The translations under genes and the position numbers were made by a program. Below, piece after piece: positions 1 through 7,215 of a DNA stretch of 64,000 nucleotides (position 1 is its first letter; each line of letters starts with the position of its first letter). The notes beneath the pieces were generated by a model. The model was not told the origin of the DNA and made no database searches. It saw nothing but the letters and a program-made list of their open reading frames with translations. The stretch spans positions 186,001-250,000 of the forward strand of contig NZ_JADKYX010000004.1 of the NCBI RefSeq assembly GCF_016093545.1, read 5' to 3'. Source of the DNA: Massilia rhizosphaerae. Its GTDB lineage: Bacteria; Pseudomonadota; Gammaproteobacteria; Burkholderiales; Burkholderiaceae_D.

Positions 1-60
1 AGATCGGCCTCACTCTATAACGGCATCCTTGTCGGCCCCGAGTCATTACCGCCGGACGTT

Positions 61-261
61 TCAGAGGGTGTAGCGGGAGCTGGCGTGGCGCCGCACTGGC
101 GCCGCGGGCATTTTCGTATGCAGCCTTTCGGAGCAGGCAATCAGCAGCGCAAACTCATTTTCGTCGCGCCGGTCCTGGTTCATGCGGAGCAATTGCAGGG
201 CGATCTGCCCGCACCGAAACCGTACCGAGCCGGCGCCGCTGTCGTTAGTACGGCTTGACAT
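61..261 (-). CDS. Possible small hypothetical protein (66 aa)
   Basis: Open frame read leftwards from an ATG at 261 to a TGA at 61. The middle part (VRFRCGQIALQLLRMNQDRR) and the following acidic stretch have normal codon use for this genome, which is why it is listed, but there is no convincing ribosome binding site and I do not recognise a family. The rest of 1-352 shows nothing else I can identify. It could be a chance frame. Confidence 0.3.
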   Translation of the reverse strand: MSSRTNDSGAGSVRFRCGQIALQLLRMNQDRRDENEFALLIACSERLHTKMPAAPVRRHASSRYTL

Positions 262-352
262 ACTGACAGCCGCTGTCGAGTGTCTAGAAGAGCGGTGGCG
301 ATTCACACTGGTGTACCGGGAACGCCCAGCCACGGGCTGTTCGGATGACGCC

Positions 353-2725
353 TCACATCAGCAACTGAAAGCCCACGACGGCCGCGTTGTAGACCGCATG
401 CACCAGCATCGGCGCCAGCAGGCCCTTGCCGCGCTCGTAGGCGAACGCCGTGCACAGCCCCACCACGAACACGGGCACCATCGACAACGGCGGGTGGACG
501 ATTGCGAACAGTCCGGCGGACAGCGCGGCCGCCGGCAGGAAGGCCATCGAGCGGCGCAGGCCGCCGAACAGCAGGCCGCGGAAGATGAATTCCTCGCACA
601 GCGGCGCCGCGACCACGGTCAGCGCCAGCAGCCAGATTGCGTGGACGTGCGGACCGGCGGCGGCGGGCACGACGTGCGGCCACCAGGGCGTCCGGTGCAG
701 GATCACCAGGTAGCCCAGGCCGAACGCGGCGGCGACCAGGCCGACGCCGAGCCCGAGGCCGAGCGTGGCCCCGGCCGGGCCGCCGCGCAGCGCCGGGACG
801 CCGGCCGTCTTGGTACGCCAGTAGACCAGGCGCGCCAGCAGGTACACGATGGCGCCGGCCAGCGCGAACGCGATCAGCATGGCGGTCCGGGCATCCATTT
901 TCAGCACGTACAGCATGAAAAAGACGCCGATGGCCTGCAGCACGAAGAACAGCATCACGGCGATCATGCCGTCCGCGATCGATACGCGCGCGGGCGGCGC
1001 GGCGGCCGGGTCGAGCAGGTAGGGCAGGGCGTCGCGCGCCTTTTGCCAGAAGGCCTGGGCCAGGCCGGCGGTCAGCACGAGCAGCACGAGCGCCTGCCAC
1101 CAGACGCGCGTGTAGATGGCGTAGGCGTACAGGCTGGCCAGCAGCATGTACAGGTAGATGTAGTTGGGACGGATCCGGACCCGCGCGTCCTGCGCCAGCG
1201 GGTCGCTGGCAAACACGCCGAGCGCCACCGCGATCGTCGAATACAGCGGGACGCCGGCCAGGACCAGGGCAGCCATGCCCGCCATCTGCCAGTCCAGGTG
1301 GCGGGCCATGCCCAGGCCGATGCCGAACAGGACCAGCGGATAGACGAGGGCCAGCACGGCCCACAGCTTCGCCTTTTCCTTCAGGACCTGCTCGAGCGTC
1401 GTCGGGAACGTGTACAGCAGCCACAGCGCCTGGCCTTCGTTGTTGATGGTCTGGAAGGCCGACAGCATCAGCATGTAGGCACTGACGCCGAACGCGATCA
1501 GGCCCAGCGCGACGGCGCTGACGCCGGTCGTGGACAGCGAGCGCAGGCTGCCGTTGATCATCATCTGGCTGCCGGCGATCATGATCGGCATCAGGAGGCT
1601 CTGGACGAGGAAGTTGCGGTCGCGGCCGAGCAGGCGCAATTCGCGCCGCTGGACCGGGGAGCGCGGCAGCAGCGCGTGCCACGCGGGCGTGCGCACGGCC
1701 GCGGACGCGGCAGCCGGGGCGGTTTGCCGGCTTTTGCGCGTGCTCTCGCGCACGCCGTCGCCGACCACGCCAAAGCGCAGCTGGCGGCCCAGGATCGCGA
1801 GTCCGAGCGCGACGCCCGCCGCCAGCTCGGCCAGCAGCAGGCCGAGCGCCTGCGCCGCCGGGACCGGACCGGCGGCCGTGATGGCCGAGACGACCAGTCC
1901 GGGCGGCGTCCAGAAGAGCCAGCCCGGCGCCCCGGCCGCCAGCGGTTCCAGGAGGTCGCCGCCCGTCGGCATGCCGAAGCCCATGGCGAGATAGAGCAGC
2001 GGCAGGCACAGCACGCCGCAGATCGCCTGCAGGTTGCGCAGCTGCGAAGGCGGCAGGTTCATGCGCAGGCCGGTGTCGGCGATGGTGCGCAGCACCGCGG
2101 CGATCGGCAGCAGCAGCAGCGCCACGCCCAGCGCGACCAGCGGCGCGCTCCAGCGGCAGCCCGCGTACCAGGCGATCATCACGGACGGCGCCATGATGGC
2201 CATCAGGCCGGTCGGGTTGGCGACGCTGCGCTCGGCGATGCGCGCCGCGAGCAGCGTGCGGCGCCGCACCGGCAGCGTGACCAGCCATTCCAGGTCCCAG
2301 TCGGCGCTGGCCAGTTCCTTGCTGCCGAGCGGCATCACGAAACTGATCACGAACAGCAGCGCCAGCTGCAGCGCGAGCGCGCGCGCCACCGGTGCGCTGT
2401 AGCCGTCGCGTTCCAGCGCGCGCACCGCGAGCGCGTTGCCGTCGGTATCGCGGCCCGGCGTGGCCGTGGCGCAGACGTGGCCGGGCGCCAGCTGGCACTC
2501 CAGGGTGAGGACCGACTGGCGGCCGATGTTCACGAACGAGAACGACATCAGCGCCAGCATCAGGATGGAGAGAACGGCGCCGGCGCTGCGCTTGGCCGGC
2601 GTGGCGGCACGCACGGGCGTGTCCGTCTTGCGCCGGAAGCGCAGGGTGAGCATCAGGTTGGCCAGGCGCTGCAGGCGCAGGCGCGACAGCAGCCAGATCG
2701 CGCGCCAGGTGCCGACGGGGCTCAT
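353..2725 (-). CDS. ABC-2 type permease fused to a CPBP intramembrane protease
   Basis: A 790-residue polytopic inner-membrane protein. The first ~540 residues form an ABC-2 type permease with many hydrophobic helices and a large extracytoplasmic loop, resembling NatB-type sodium or drug exporters. The last ~190 residues are a CPBP (CaaX protease/bacteriocin-processing) domain: EEFIFRG at about 711-717, FAIVH near 744 and HAVYN near 776 supply the glutamate and histidine ligands known in that family. The start was placed at the ATG whose first bases overlap the stop of the upstream ATPase gene (ATGA), so the two are translationally coupled and form one exporter. The frame continues upstream into the ATPase gene, but that part is low-complexity Arg-rich shadow sequence. 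Substrate unknown; the protease domain may process or monitor the exported molecule (inference). Confidence 0.85.
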   Translation of the reverse strand: MSPVGTWRAIWLLSRLRLQRLANLMLTLRFRRKTDTPVRAATPAKRSAGAVLSILMLALMSFSFVNIGRQSVLTLECQLAPGHVCATATPGRDTDGNALAVRALERDGYSAPVARALALQLALLFVISFVMPLGSKELASADWDLEWLVTLPVRRRTLLAARIAERSVANPTGLMAIMAPSVMIAWYAGCRWSAPLVALGVALLLLPIAAVLRTIADTGLRMNLPPSQLRNLQAICGVLCLPLLYLAMGFGMPTGGDLLEPLAAGAPGWLFWTPPGLVVSAITAAGPVPAAQALGLLLAELAAGVALGLAILGRQLRFGVVGDGVRESTRKSRQTAPAAASAAVRTPAWHALLPRSPVQRRELRLLGRDRNFLVQSLLMPIMIAGSQMMINGSLRSLSTTGVSAVALGLIAFGVSAYMLMLSAFQTINNEGQALWLLYTFPTTLEQVLKEKAKLWAVLALVYPLVLFGIGLGMARHLDWQMAGMAALVLAGVPLYSTIAVALGVFASDPLAQDARVRIRPNYIYLYMLLASLYAYAIYTRVWWQALVLLVLTAGLAQAFWQKARDALPYLLDPAAAPPARVSIADGMIAVMLFFVLQAIGVFFMLYVLKMDARTAMLIAFALAGAIVYLLARLVYWRTKTAGVPALRGGPAGATLGLGLGVGLVAAAFGLGYLVILHRTPWWPHVVPAAAGPHVHAIWLLALTVVAAPLCEEFIFRGLLFGGLRRSMAFLPAAALSAGLFAIVHPPLSMVPVFVVGLCTAFAYERGKGLLAPMLVHAVYNAAVVGFQLLM

Positions 2726-3459
2726 CGTTCCGTCCCGGCGGCTTCGTCGGTCATCTTGAGGAACACGTCCTCGAGCGAGCCGGTGCTGGCGGCGGCCGCG
2801 CGCACCTCGTCGACGCTGCCGGTCGCCGCCAGCGCGCCGCGGTGGATGATGCCGACCCGGTCGCACAGTTTTTCCGCCATGTCGAGCAGGTGGGTGGACA
2901 CGAAGATGGTGGTGCCGCGCGCGGCCTCGGCCAGCAGACGTTCGTTGACGTCGCGCGTGGCGCGTGGATCGAGGCCGTTGATCGGCTCGTCCAGGATCAG
3001 CACCGACGGTTCGTGGATGAGGGCACAGGCCAGGCCCAGCTTCTTCTTCATTCCCAGCGAGTAGTTGACGGCGAATTCCTCGGCCGCCTCGTCCAGGTCG
3101 AATTCATCCAGCATGCGCGCGGCGCGCGTGCGGGCGTCGGCCTTGGAAAAGCCGTGCATCTCGGCGACGAATTGCAGGATCTCGCGCCCGCGCAGGAAGT
3201 CGTAGAAGATCGGCGCGTCGGGCAGGTAGCCGACATGCCGTTTGACCTCGGTTGCGTCGAGGTGGCAGTCGTGACCGTGGATCAGCACCCGTCCGGACGA
3301 CGGCACCAGGATGCCCATCATCATGCGGATGGTGGTGGTCTTGCCCGCGCCGTTCGGCCCCAGGAAACCGAACACCTCGCCACGCCCGACTTGCATGGTC
3401 AGGTCCTTCACCGCGTCGAAGCCACCATAGGATTTGGTGAGCTGCTGGAATTCGATCAT
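2722..3459 (-). CDS. ABC transporter ATP-binding protein (NatA-like)
   Basis: A 245-residue cytoplasmic ATPase that powers the permease-protease fusion encoded directly downstream. Visible motifs in order: Walker A GPNGAGKTT at about 34-42, a Q-loop region (VGYLPD, Gln not obvious), the signature helix as YSLGMKKKLGLA (a GM-type variant of LSGGQ typical of the NatA/CcmA/BcrA group), Walker B VLILDEP, a D-loop NGLDP and a switch histidine in VSTHLLD. Length and motifs match ABC-2 export ATPases. The stop overlaps the start of the next gene by four bases. It appears to be the first gene of a two-gene operon. Confidence 0.92.
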   Translation of the reverse strand: MIEFQQLTKSYGGFDAVKDLTMQVGRGEVFGFLGPNGAGKTTTIRMMMGILVPSSGRVLIHGHDCHLDATEVKRHVGYLPDAPIFYDFLRGREILQFVAEMHGFSKADARTRAARMLDEFDLDEAAEEFAVNYSLGMKKKLGLACALIHEPSVLILDEPINGLDPRATRDVNERLLAEAARGTTIFVSTHLLDMAEKLCDRVGIIHRGALAATGSVDEVRAAAASTGSLEDVFLKMTDEAAGTER

Positions 3460-3492
3460 GTCGCTCGGGTAAAAAAAGAAGAAAAATTCATT

Positions 3493-4452
3493 TTAGCGAT
3501 GCCAGGGCGAAACTTTTTCACTAAATTTCACATCGGCCGAACAGTTTTTCGTGACCGGTCCATGAGCAGGCGGCTCGTTGGGACAGGCCGGCACGGCATG
3601 CGGCAGCGACGCGGCCAGCGCGAACAAGCGGTCGCGCAGCAGCGGAACGCGCGCGACGTTGGCATCGATCCAGAGCTGGTACTCGCGCCGGCCGTCGAAC
3701 CACGACAGCAGCGAGACCGCCGTTCCCGGCGCGGCTTCCAGCACGACCAGCCTGGCCGGCAAGCCGTTGATGCGCTCCGGTTCGTCCTCGGGCGCGCGCG
3801 AGCTCCGGCTGCCGTCGGCCGACATGTCGTGTTCGTACAGCGTGACTTGGTGCCCGTCCGGCATGCGGAAGCCGCGGTACAGGATCGACGGCACGCCGAC
3901 CTCGAATTCGGCCTGGCCGCCCAGGCTCTCGAATTGCGCGAACGGCGTGTGCGCCAGGTCGACAGGCGTGAACGCCAGTTTGCGCACGCTGGATGCGAGC
4001 GACTCGAACGCGATGTCGAACCGCGCCAGATCGCCTTCGCAGACGCGCTCGAAGCCGTTCCTGCGCGTTTCGGCCGCGTGCGTCGCCCAGTTGCGGGACC
4101 GGTCGACGCTGCATTGGTATTCTTTGAGTCCGCTGCGCACGAGCGACGCGCAGGCGACGACGAAGACGATGCCGGCGCCGGCGAGCAGCCACCGTCGCGC
4201 GGGCGAGGGCGAGGGCGAGGGCGAGGGCGCGGCTGCGGGGAGCGTTCCCCGCAGGCGTTTCCCGACCGTCCGGCACGCCCAGGCCAGCGTCAGCGGCAGC
4301 ACGGCCATCGCGGCGGTCATGCCCAGCGCGCCCAGGAGCGGGGCGTGCATCCAGACGACGACGCCGAACAGATAGACGACGGCCCCGAACACCGTCAGGA
4401 CGTTGACGACGTGCCCGGCGAGCCACAGCAAAAGGCCGAGCGCATTCTTCAT
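3493..4452 (-). CDS. Hypothetical membrane-anchored protein
   Basis: A 319-residue protein of unknown family. Two hydrophobic segments lie at about 5-60, followed by a Pro-Ser dipeptide run (PSPSPSPSP near residue 77) encoded by a tandem GAGGGC hexamer repeat around 4203-4227, then a third membrane helix near 88-108. The remaining ~210 residues look like a soluble domain, probably extracytoplasmic, with several Cys residues. The gene follows a 42-residue lipoprotein gene by only 3 bases, so both are probably co-transcribed. No catalytic motif seen. The hexamer repeat makes the linker length potentially variable. Confidence 0.7.
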   Translation of the reverse strand: MKNALGLLLWLAGHVVNVLTVFGAVVYLFGVVVWMHAPLLGALGMTAAMAVLPLTLAWACRTVGKRLRGTLPAAAPSPSPSPSPARRWLLAGAGIVFVVACASLVRSGLKEYQCSVDRSRNWATHAAETRRNGFERVCEGDLARFDIAFESLASSVRKLAFTPVDLAHTPFAQFESLGGQAEFEVGVPSILYRGFRMPDGHQVTLYEHDMSADGSRSSRAPEDEPERINGLPARLVVLEAAPGTAVSLLSWFDGRREYQLWIDANVARVPLLRDRLFALAASLPHAVPACPNEPPAHGPVTKNCSADVKFSEKVSPWHR

Positions 4453-4455
4453 TGA

Positions 4456-4584
4456 TTACAAGCCGCACAGCGGCCAGCTGTCCATTCCAGGAAAGCACTT
4501 CATCGCGTGTTCCACCGACGCGCAACCTGCAAGTCCCAGGCAGACGGCAACGAGGGCGACGAATAAAAACGTCGAGCGGCGCAT
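4456..4584 (-). CDS. Small lipoprotein (42 aa)
   Basis: A short gene below usual ORF-length cut-offs. ATG at 4584, TAA at 4456. The product starts MRRSTFLFVALVAVCLGLAG and has a lipobox LAGC with the acylated Cys at 21, leaving a mature peptide of about 22 residues that contains two further cysteines. It sits 7 bases after the YqaE/Pmp3-like gene and 3 bases before the hypothetical membrane protein gene, which argues for a small envelope operon. No strong Shine-Dalgarno is visible, so translational coupling is likely. Similar tiny lipoproteins (entericidin-like) exist, but I cannot assign it to one. Confidence 0.6.
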   Translation of the reverse strand: MRRSTFLFVALVAVCLGLAGCASVEHAMKCFPGMDSWPLCGL

Positions 4585-4591
4585 GATCGAC

Positions 4592-4786
4592 TCAGGCCCG
4601 CTGCCGCAGCGCGCGCTCGATCTTCTGGTCGGTTTTGTACTGGCTGAGCGAATACACGGCCCAGATCGCGGCGGGCAGCCAGCCGATCAGGGTGAGCTGC
4701 AGGATCAGGCAGATGATGCCCGCGAACGGACGGCCGATGGTGAAAAAGGTCAGCCACGGCAGGACCAGGGCAATGATGAGGCGCAT
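4592..4786 (-). CDS. YqaE/Pmp3 family small membrane protein
   Basis: A 64-residue protein beginning MRLIIALVLPWLTFFTIGRP, with two predicted transmembrane helices and the Pmp3/YqaE pattern (LPP.. replaced by LPW, then GRPFAGIICLILQLTLIGWLP and an AAIWAVY segment). A good ribosome binding site (AAGGAG) lies just upstream of the ATG at 4786, which excludes the longer in-frame version. Family members are small stress-inducible membrane proteins thought to affect membrane potential. It heads the small leftward envelope cluster. Confidence 0.85.
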   Translation of the reverse strand: MRLIIALVLPWLTFFTIGRPFAGIICLILQLTLIGWLPAAIWAVYSLSQYKTDQKIERALRQRA

Positions 4787-4918
4787 GCGTTTCTCCTTGA
4801 ATCGAGGGCCCCCAGCATAGCAACTTCGTGCCGCCGAAAGCTCACGCATTCCCACCGTTCCTGGCAAAGATGCGCGGCTTGTTCCACAATGCGCCTGTCA
4901 GCCACCGCAATCCACACC

Positions 4919-5695
4919 ATGCACACCGAACGTATCGACTTCCCCGGCCCGCACGGCAAACTCTCCGCCAAGCTGGACGCCCCCGCCGGCACCCCGCGCG
5001 CCTACGGCATCTTTGCCCACTGCTTCACGTGCAGCAAGGACGTGCTGGCCGCCACGTACATCGCGCGCGGCCTCGCAAACCTCGGCGTGGCCGTGCTGCG
5101 CTTCGACTTCGCCGGCCTCGGGGCCAGCCACGGCGATTTCGCCGACACCAATTTTTCGTCCAACGTCGAGGACCTCGTCACGGCCGCCGACTACCTGCGC
5201 GCCAGATTCGCGGCGCCGCAACTCCTGATCGGCCACAGCCTGGGCGGCGCGGCCGTGCTGGCGGCGGCGCATCGCGTGCCGGAAGCGCGGGCCGTCGTGA
5301 CGATCGCCGCGCCCAGCGAGCCGCACTACGTCGTCAACAAGCTGCTGTCCGAGCATCTCGACACGATCGCCCAAGAGGGCGAGGCGCGCGTGAACCTGGC
5401 GGGGCGCGATTTCAACATCCGCCGGCACTTCGTCGAGGACGCCGGCAAGCATCGCCTGCACGACAGCATCGCCACGCTCGGACGCGCGCTGCTCGTGATG
5501 CAGGCGCCGCAGGACGACACCGTCGCCATGGACAACGCCACCCGTATCTTCGAACTGGCGCAGCATCCGAAAAGCTTCATCTCGCTGGACGGCATGGACC
5601 ACCTGATCACGCGGCGCGAGGACGCGGCGTACGTGGCCGGCGTCATCTCGGCGTGGAGTGCGCGCTACCTCGCAGCGGAGACGAAGCATGCATGA
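4919..5695 (+). CDS. Alpha/beta hydrolase (OsmC-fusion type hydrolase domain, stand-alone)
   Basis: A 258-residue cytoplasmic alpha/beta hydrolase. The nucleophile elbow GHSLGG puts the serine at 107; HCFTCSKD near 34-41 and FDFAGLGAS near 62-70 are hallmark segments of the hydrolase half of the bifunctional alpha/beta-hydrolase/OsmC proteins. An acid in APQDDT and a His in GMDHLI complete a plausible triad. The OsmC half is absent: the frame stops after the hydrolase fold and overlaps by 8 bases the acyltransferase gene that follows, so the two are coupled. Substrate unknown. The start at the ATG of MHTERIDF is chosen because homologous folds begin there. Confidence 0.82.
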   Translation: MHTERIDFPGPHGKLSAKLDAPAGTPRAYGIFAHCFTCSKDVLAATYIARGLANLGVAVLRFDFAGLGASHGDFADTNFSSNVEDLVTAADYLRARFAAPQLLIGHSLGGAAVLAAAHRVPEARAVVTIAAPSEPHYVVNKLLSEHLDTIAQEGEARVNLAGRDFNIRRHFVEDAGKHRLHDSIATLGRALLVMQAPQDDTVAMDNATRIFELAQHPKSFISLDGMDHLITRREDAAYVAGVISAWSARYLAAETKHA

Positions 5696-6323
5696 CTTCG
5701 AACGGCGGCGCGACCGCTTCGACCTGTTCGAGCGCATGGAAAGCCCCGCGGTCAACTTGTGCTTCACGCTCGACGTGCCGGATTTCCGGCCCTGGTGCAA
5801 GGCCCAGGAACTGGCGCCTTTCCACGTGATGCTGTGCGCCGTGCTGCGGGCCGTGCTCAAGGTCGAGAACTTCCGCTACCGCGTCGTGGACGGAGAGGTC
5901 GTCCGCATCGACCGCCTCGCGCCGTCGTTCACGGTGATGAACCAGCACGGCGACCTGAATTTCGCCACGTTCGACTGGTCCGACGACGTGCGCGAATTCG
6001 TCGCGCGCGGCCTGGCGGCGCGGGATGCGGCGTCGAACATGACTGAGCTGAACATCCGCTACCGCTCGCCGTCGTCGCGCGCCGCGAAGGAGCAGGTGTT
6101 CGTCACATGCATGCCGTGGCTGGCCTTCACGTCGATCCAGCATCCGATGGCATCCCTGGCCACGCCGGACATCCCGTCGCTGGCGTGGGGCCGCTTCCGC
6201 GACGGCCCCGACGGCCTGCAGCTGCCGTTTTCCGTGCAGGCCCACCACGGCTTCGTCGACGGCTGGCACATCCACCTGCTGGGGCGCCAGGTGGCCGCCG
6301 AGCTGGCGGACATCATCGGCTGA
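5688..6323 (+). CDS. Chloramphenicol-acetyltransferase-like O-acyltransferase
   Basis: A 211-residue protein with the fold and length of type A chloramphenicol acetyltransferases. It contains the catalytic signature as AHHGFVDGWH near residues 185-193 (HHxxxDG: catalytic His followed by the structural Asp), an N-terminal RRRDRFDLFE segment equivalent to the CAT N-terminus and a central FTVMNQHGDLNF strand. Acyl-CoA-dependent acyl transfer is the family reaction. Whether chloramphenicol is a substrate cannot be told from sequence, and chromosomal members of this group are often not resistance enzymes. It overlaps the hydrolase gene by 8 bases, suggesting a two-step acyl/ester pathway. Confidence 0.8.
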   Translation: MHDFERRRDRFDLFERMESPAVNLCFTLDVPDFRPWCKAQELAPFHVMLCAVLRAVLKVENFRYRVVDGEVVRIDRLAPSFTVMNQHGDLNFATFDWSDDVREFVARGLAARDAASNMTELNIRYRSPSSRAAKEQVFVTCMPWLAFTSIQHPMASLATPDIPSLAWGRFRDGPDGLQLPFSVQAHHGFVDGWHIHLLGRQVAAELADIIG

Positions 6324-6330
6324 CGCGCGC

Positions 6331-7125
6331 TCAGTCGCCGCCGCCGCAGGAGCTGCCGCAACTGCTGCCGCTACCGCAACTGCTGCCGCCGCCATCGCAG
6401 CCGCCGTCGCCGCTTCCACCGCCATCGCCGCCATCGCTGCAGGCGTCCGCGAACGCCAGGCCGCCGATGCCGCCGCAGGAGCTGCCATCCGTCGCCGCCG
6501 CGCGCCGGCGCTCATGCACGATGAGGAAGCGGTGCTCGACGAGACCCTCGGCGACGAGGCGCGCCAGCGCCAGTTCCGGATGCGGCAGCGCGCGCCACAT
6601 GCCGCGGCCCTGCTCGTTCAGGCGCGCATAGCGGATTTCGCCCGCGCGGTTCCAGTAGCCGTGCCCGCCGGGCATGCGCAACGCGGAGTCCAGGCCGAAC
6701 AGCCCGGGCACGCGCGTGCGGCCCGGATCGAAGCCGTCGCGCGCGCAGCAGGCCGCGAACGTGTGCAGCAGGGCGTCGGGCGCGAGCGCGGCCCGCTCGA
6801 CGTGCGGCACGGCGATGCCGAAGTGGCGCCGGCAGTAGCGGTCGAGCGACGTCGGGCTCCAGCGCAGCCACGCATGCCAGACCGAATCGGCCGCTTCCGA
6901 CGGCAGGGCGCAGGGCCGGCCGCCGTGGCGCACGGCGTCGAAGAACCGCAACAGTCCTTCGGCCGCGCGGGCGAAAAAAAAGGCATCCGTCCGGATGCCC
7001 TTGTATTCGCGCGGCGCGCTCGTGCGCCAGTAAATCTCCAGTCCCGCCGGCAGGTCCGCCAGCGCCGCCCGCCAGGGCGAGGTGCGCCGCAGCCGTGCGG
7101 CGCGCAGTTCATTTATCCACTTCAT
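6331..7125 (-). CDS. Hypothetical protein with Gly/Ser/Cys-rich tail
   Basis: A 264-residue protein of unknown function. Residues 1-210 are a soluble domain rich in Trp and Arg, with an EHRFLIVHERRR segment. The last ~50 residues are almost entirely Gly, Ser, Asp and Cys with repeated SSCG/GSSCGG units ending in CGGGD. Such Cys-Gly tails occur on several unrelated bacterial membrane or surface proteins (TPM- and DUF-type) and may bind metal or disulfide-link. There is no signal peptide or membrane helix here. It stands alone, convergent with the preceding pair. Confidence 0.65.
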   Translation of the reverse strand: MKWINELRAARLRRTSPWRAALADLPAGLEIYWRTSAPREYKGIRTDAFFFARAAEGLLRFFDAVRHGGRPCALPSEAADSVWHAWLRWSPTSLDRYCRRHFGIAVPHVERAALAPDALLHTFAACCARDGFDPGRTRVPGLFGLDSALRMPGGHGYWNRAGEIRYARLNEQGRGMWRALPHPELALARLVAEGLVEHRFLIVHERRRAAATDGSSCGGIGGLAFADACSDGGDGGGSGDGGCDGGGSSCGSGSSCGSSCGGGD

Positions 7126-7215
7126 GTTGCCCCCCTGTTGTTGTTGTCGGCACCTTCAGGTTAGGCGGTTTTCATGACAGTTTGATGACATGGGCCGCGC
7201 CCGCGCTCGCGCACG

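Noticed and set aside
182..3064. A 960-residue open frame on the plus strand rich in Arg, Gln and His
   Set aside because: It is the antisense shadow of the permease-protease and ATPase genes. Its low-complexity R/Q/H/A content is typical of high-GC shadows, and similar long antisense frames elsewhere (e.g. 17837-20251, 27075-29489, 29817-32189, 54272-56638) were dropped for the same reason.
4203..4227. GAGGGC hexamer repeat as a non-coding element
   Set aside because: It is in frame inside a coding region and encodes the Pro-Ser linker of the hypothetical membrane protein.
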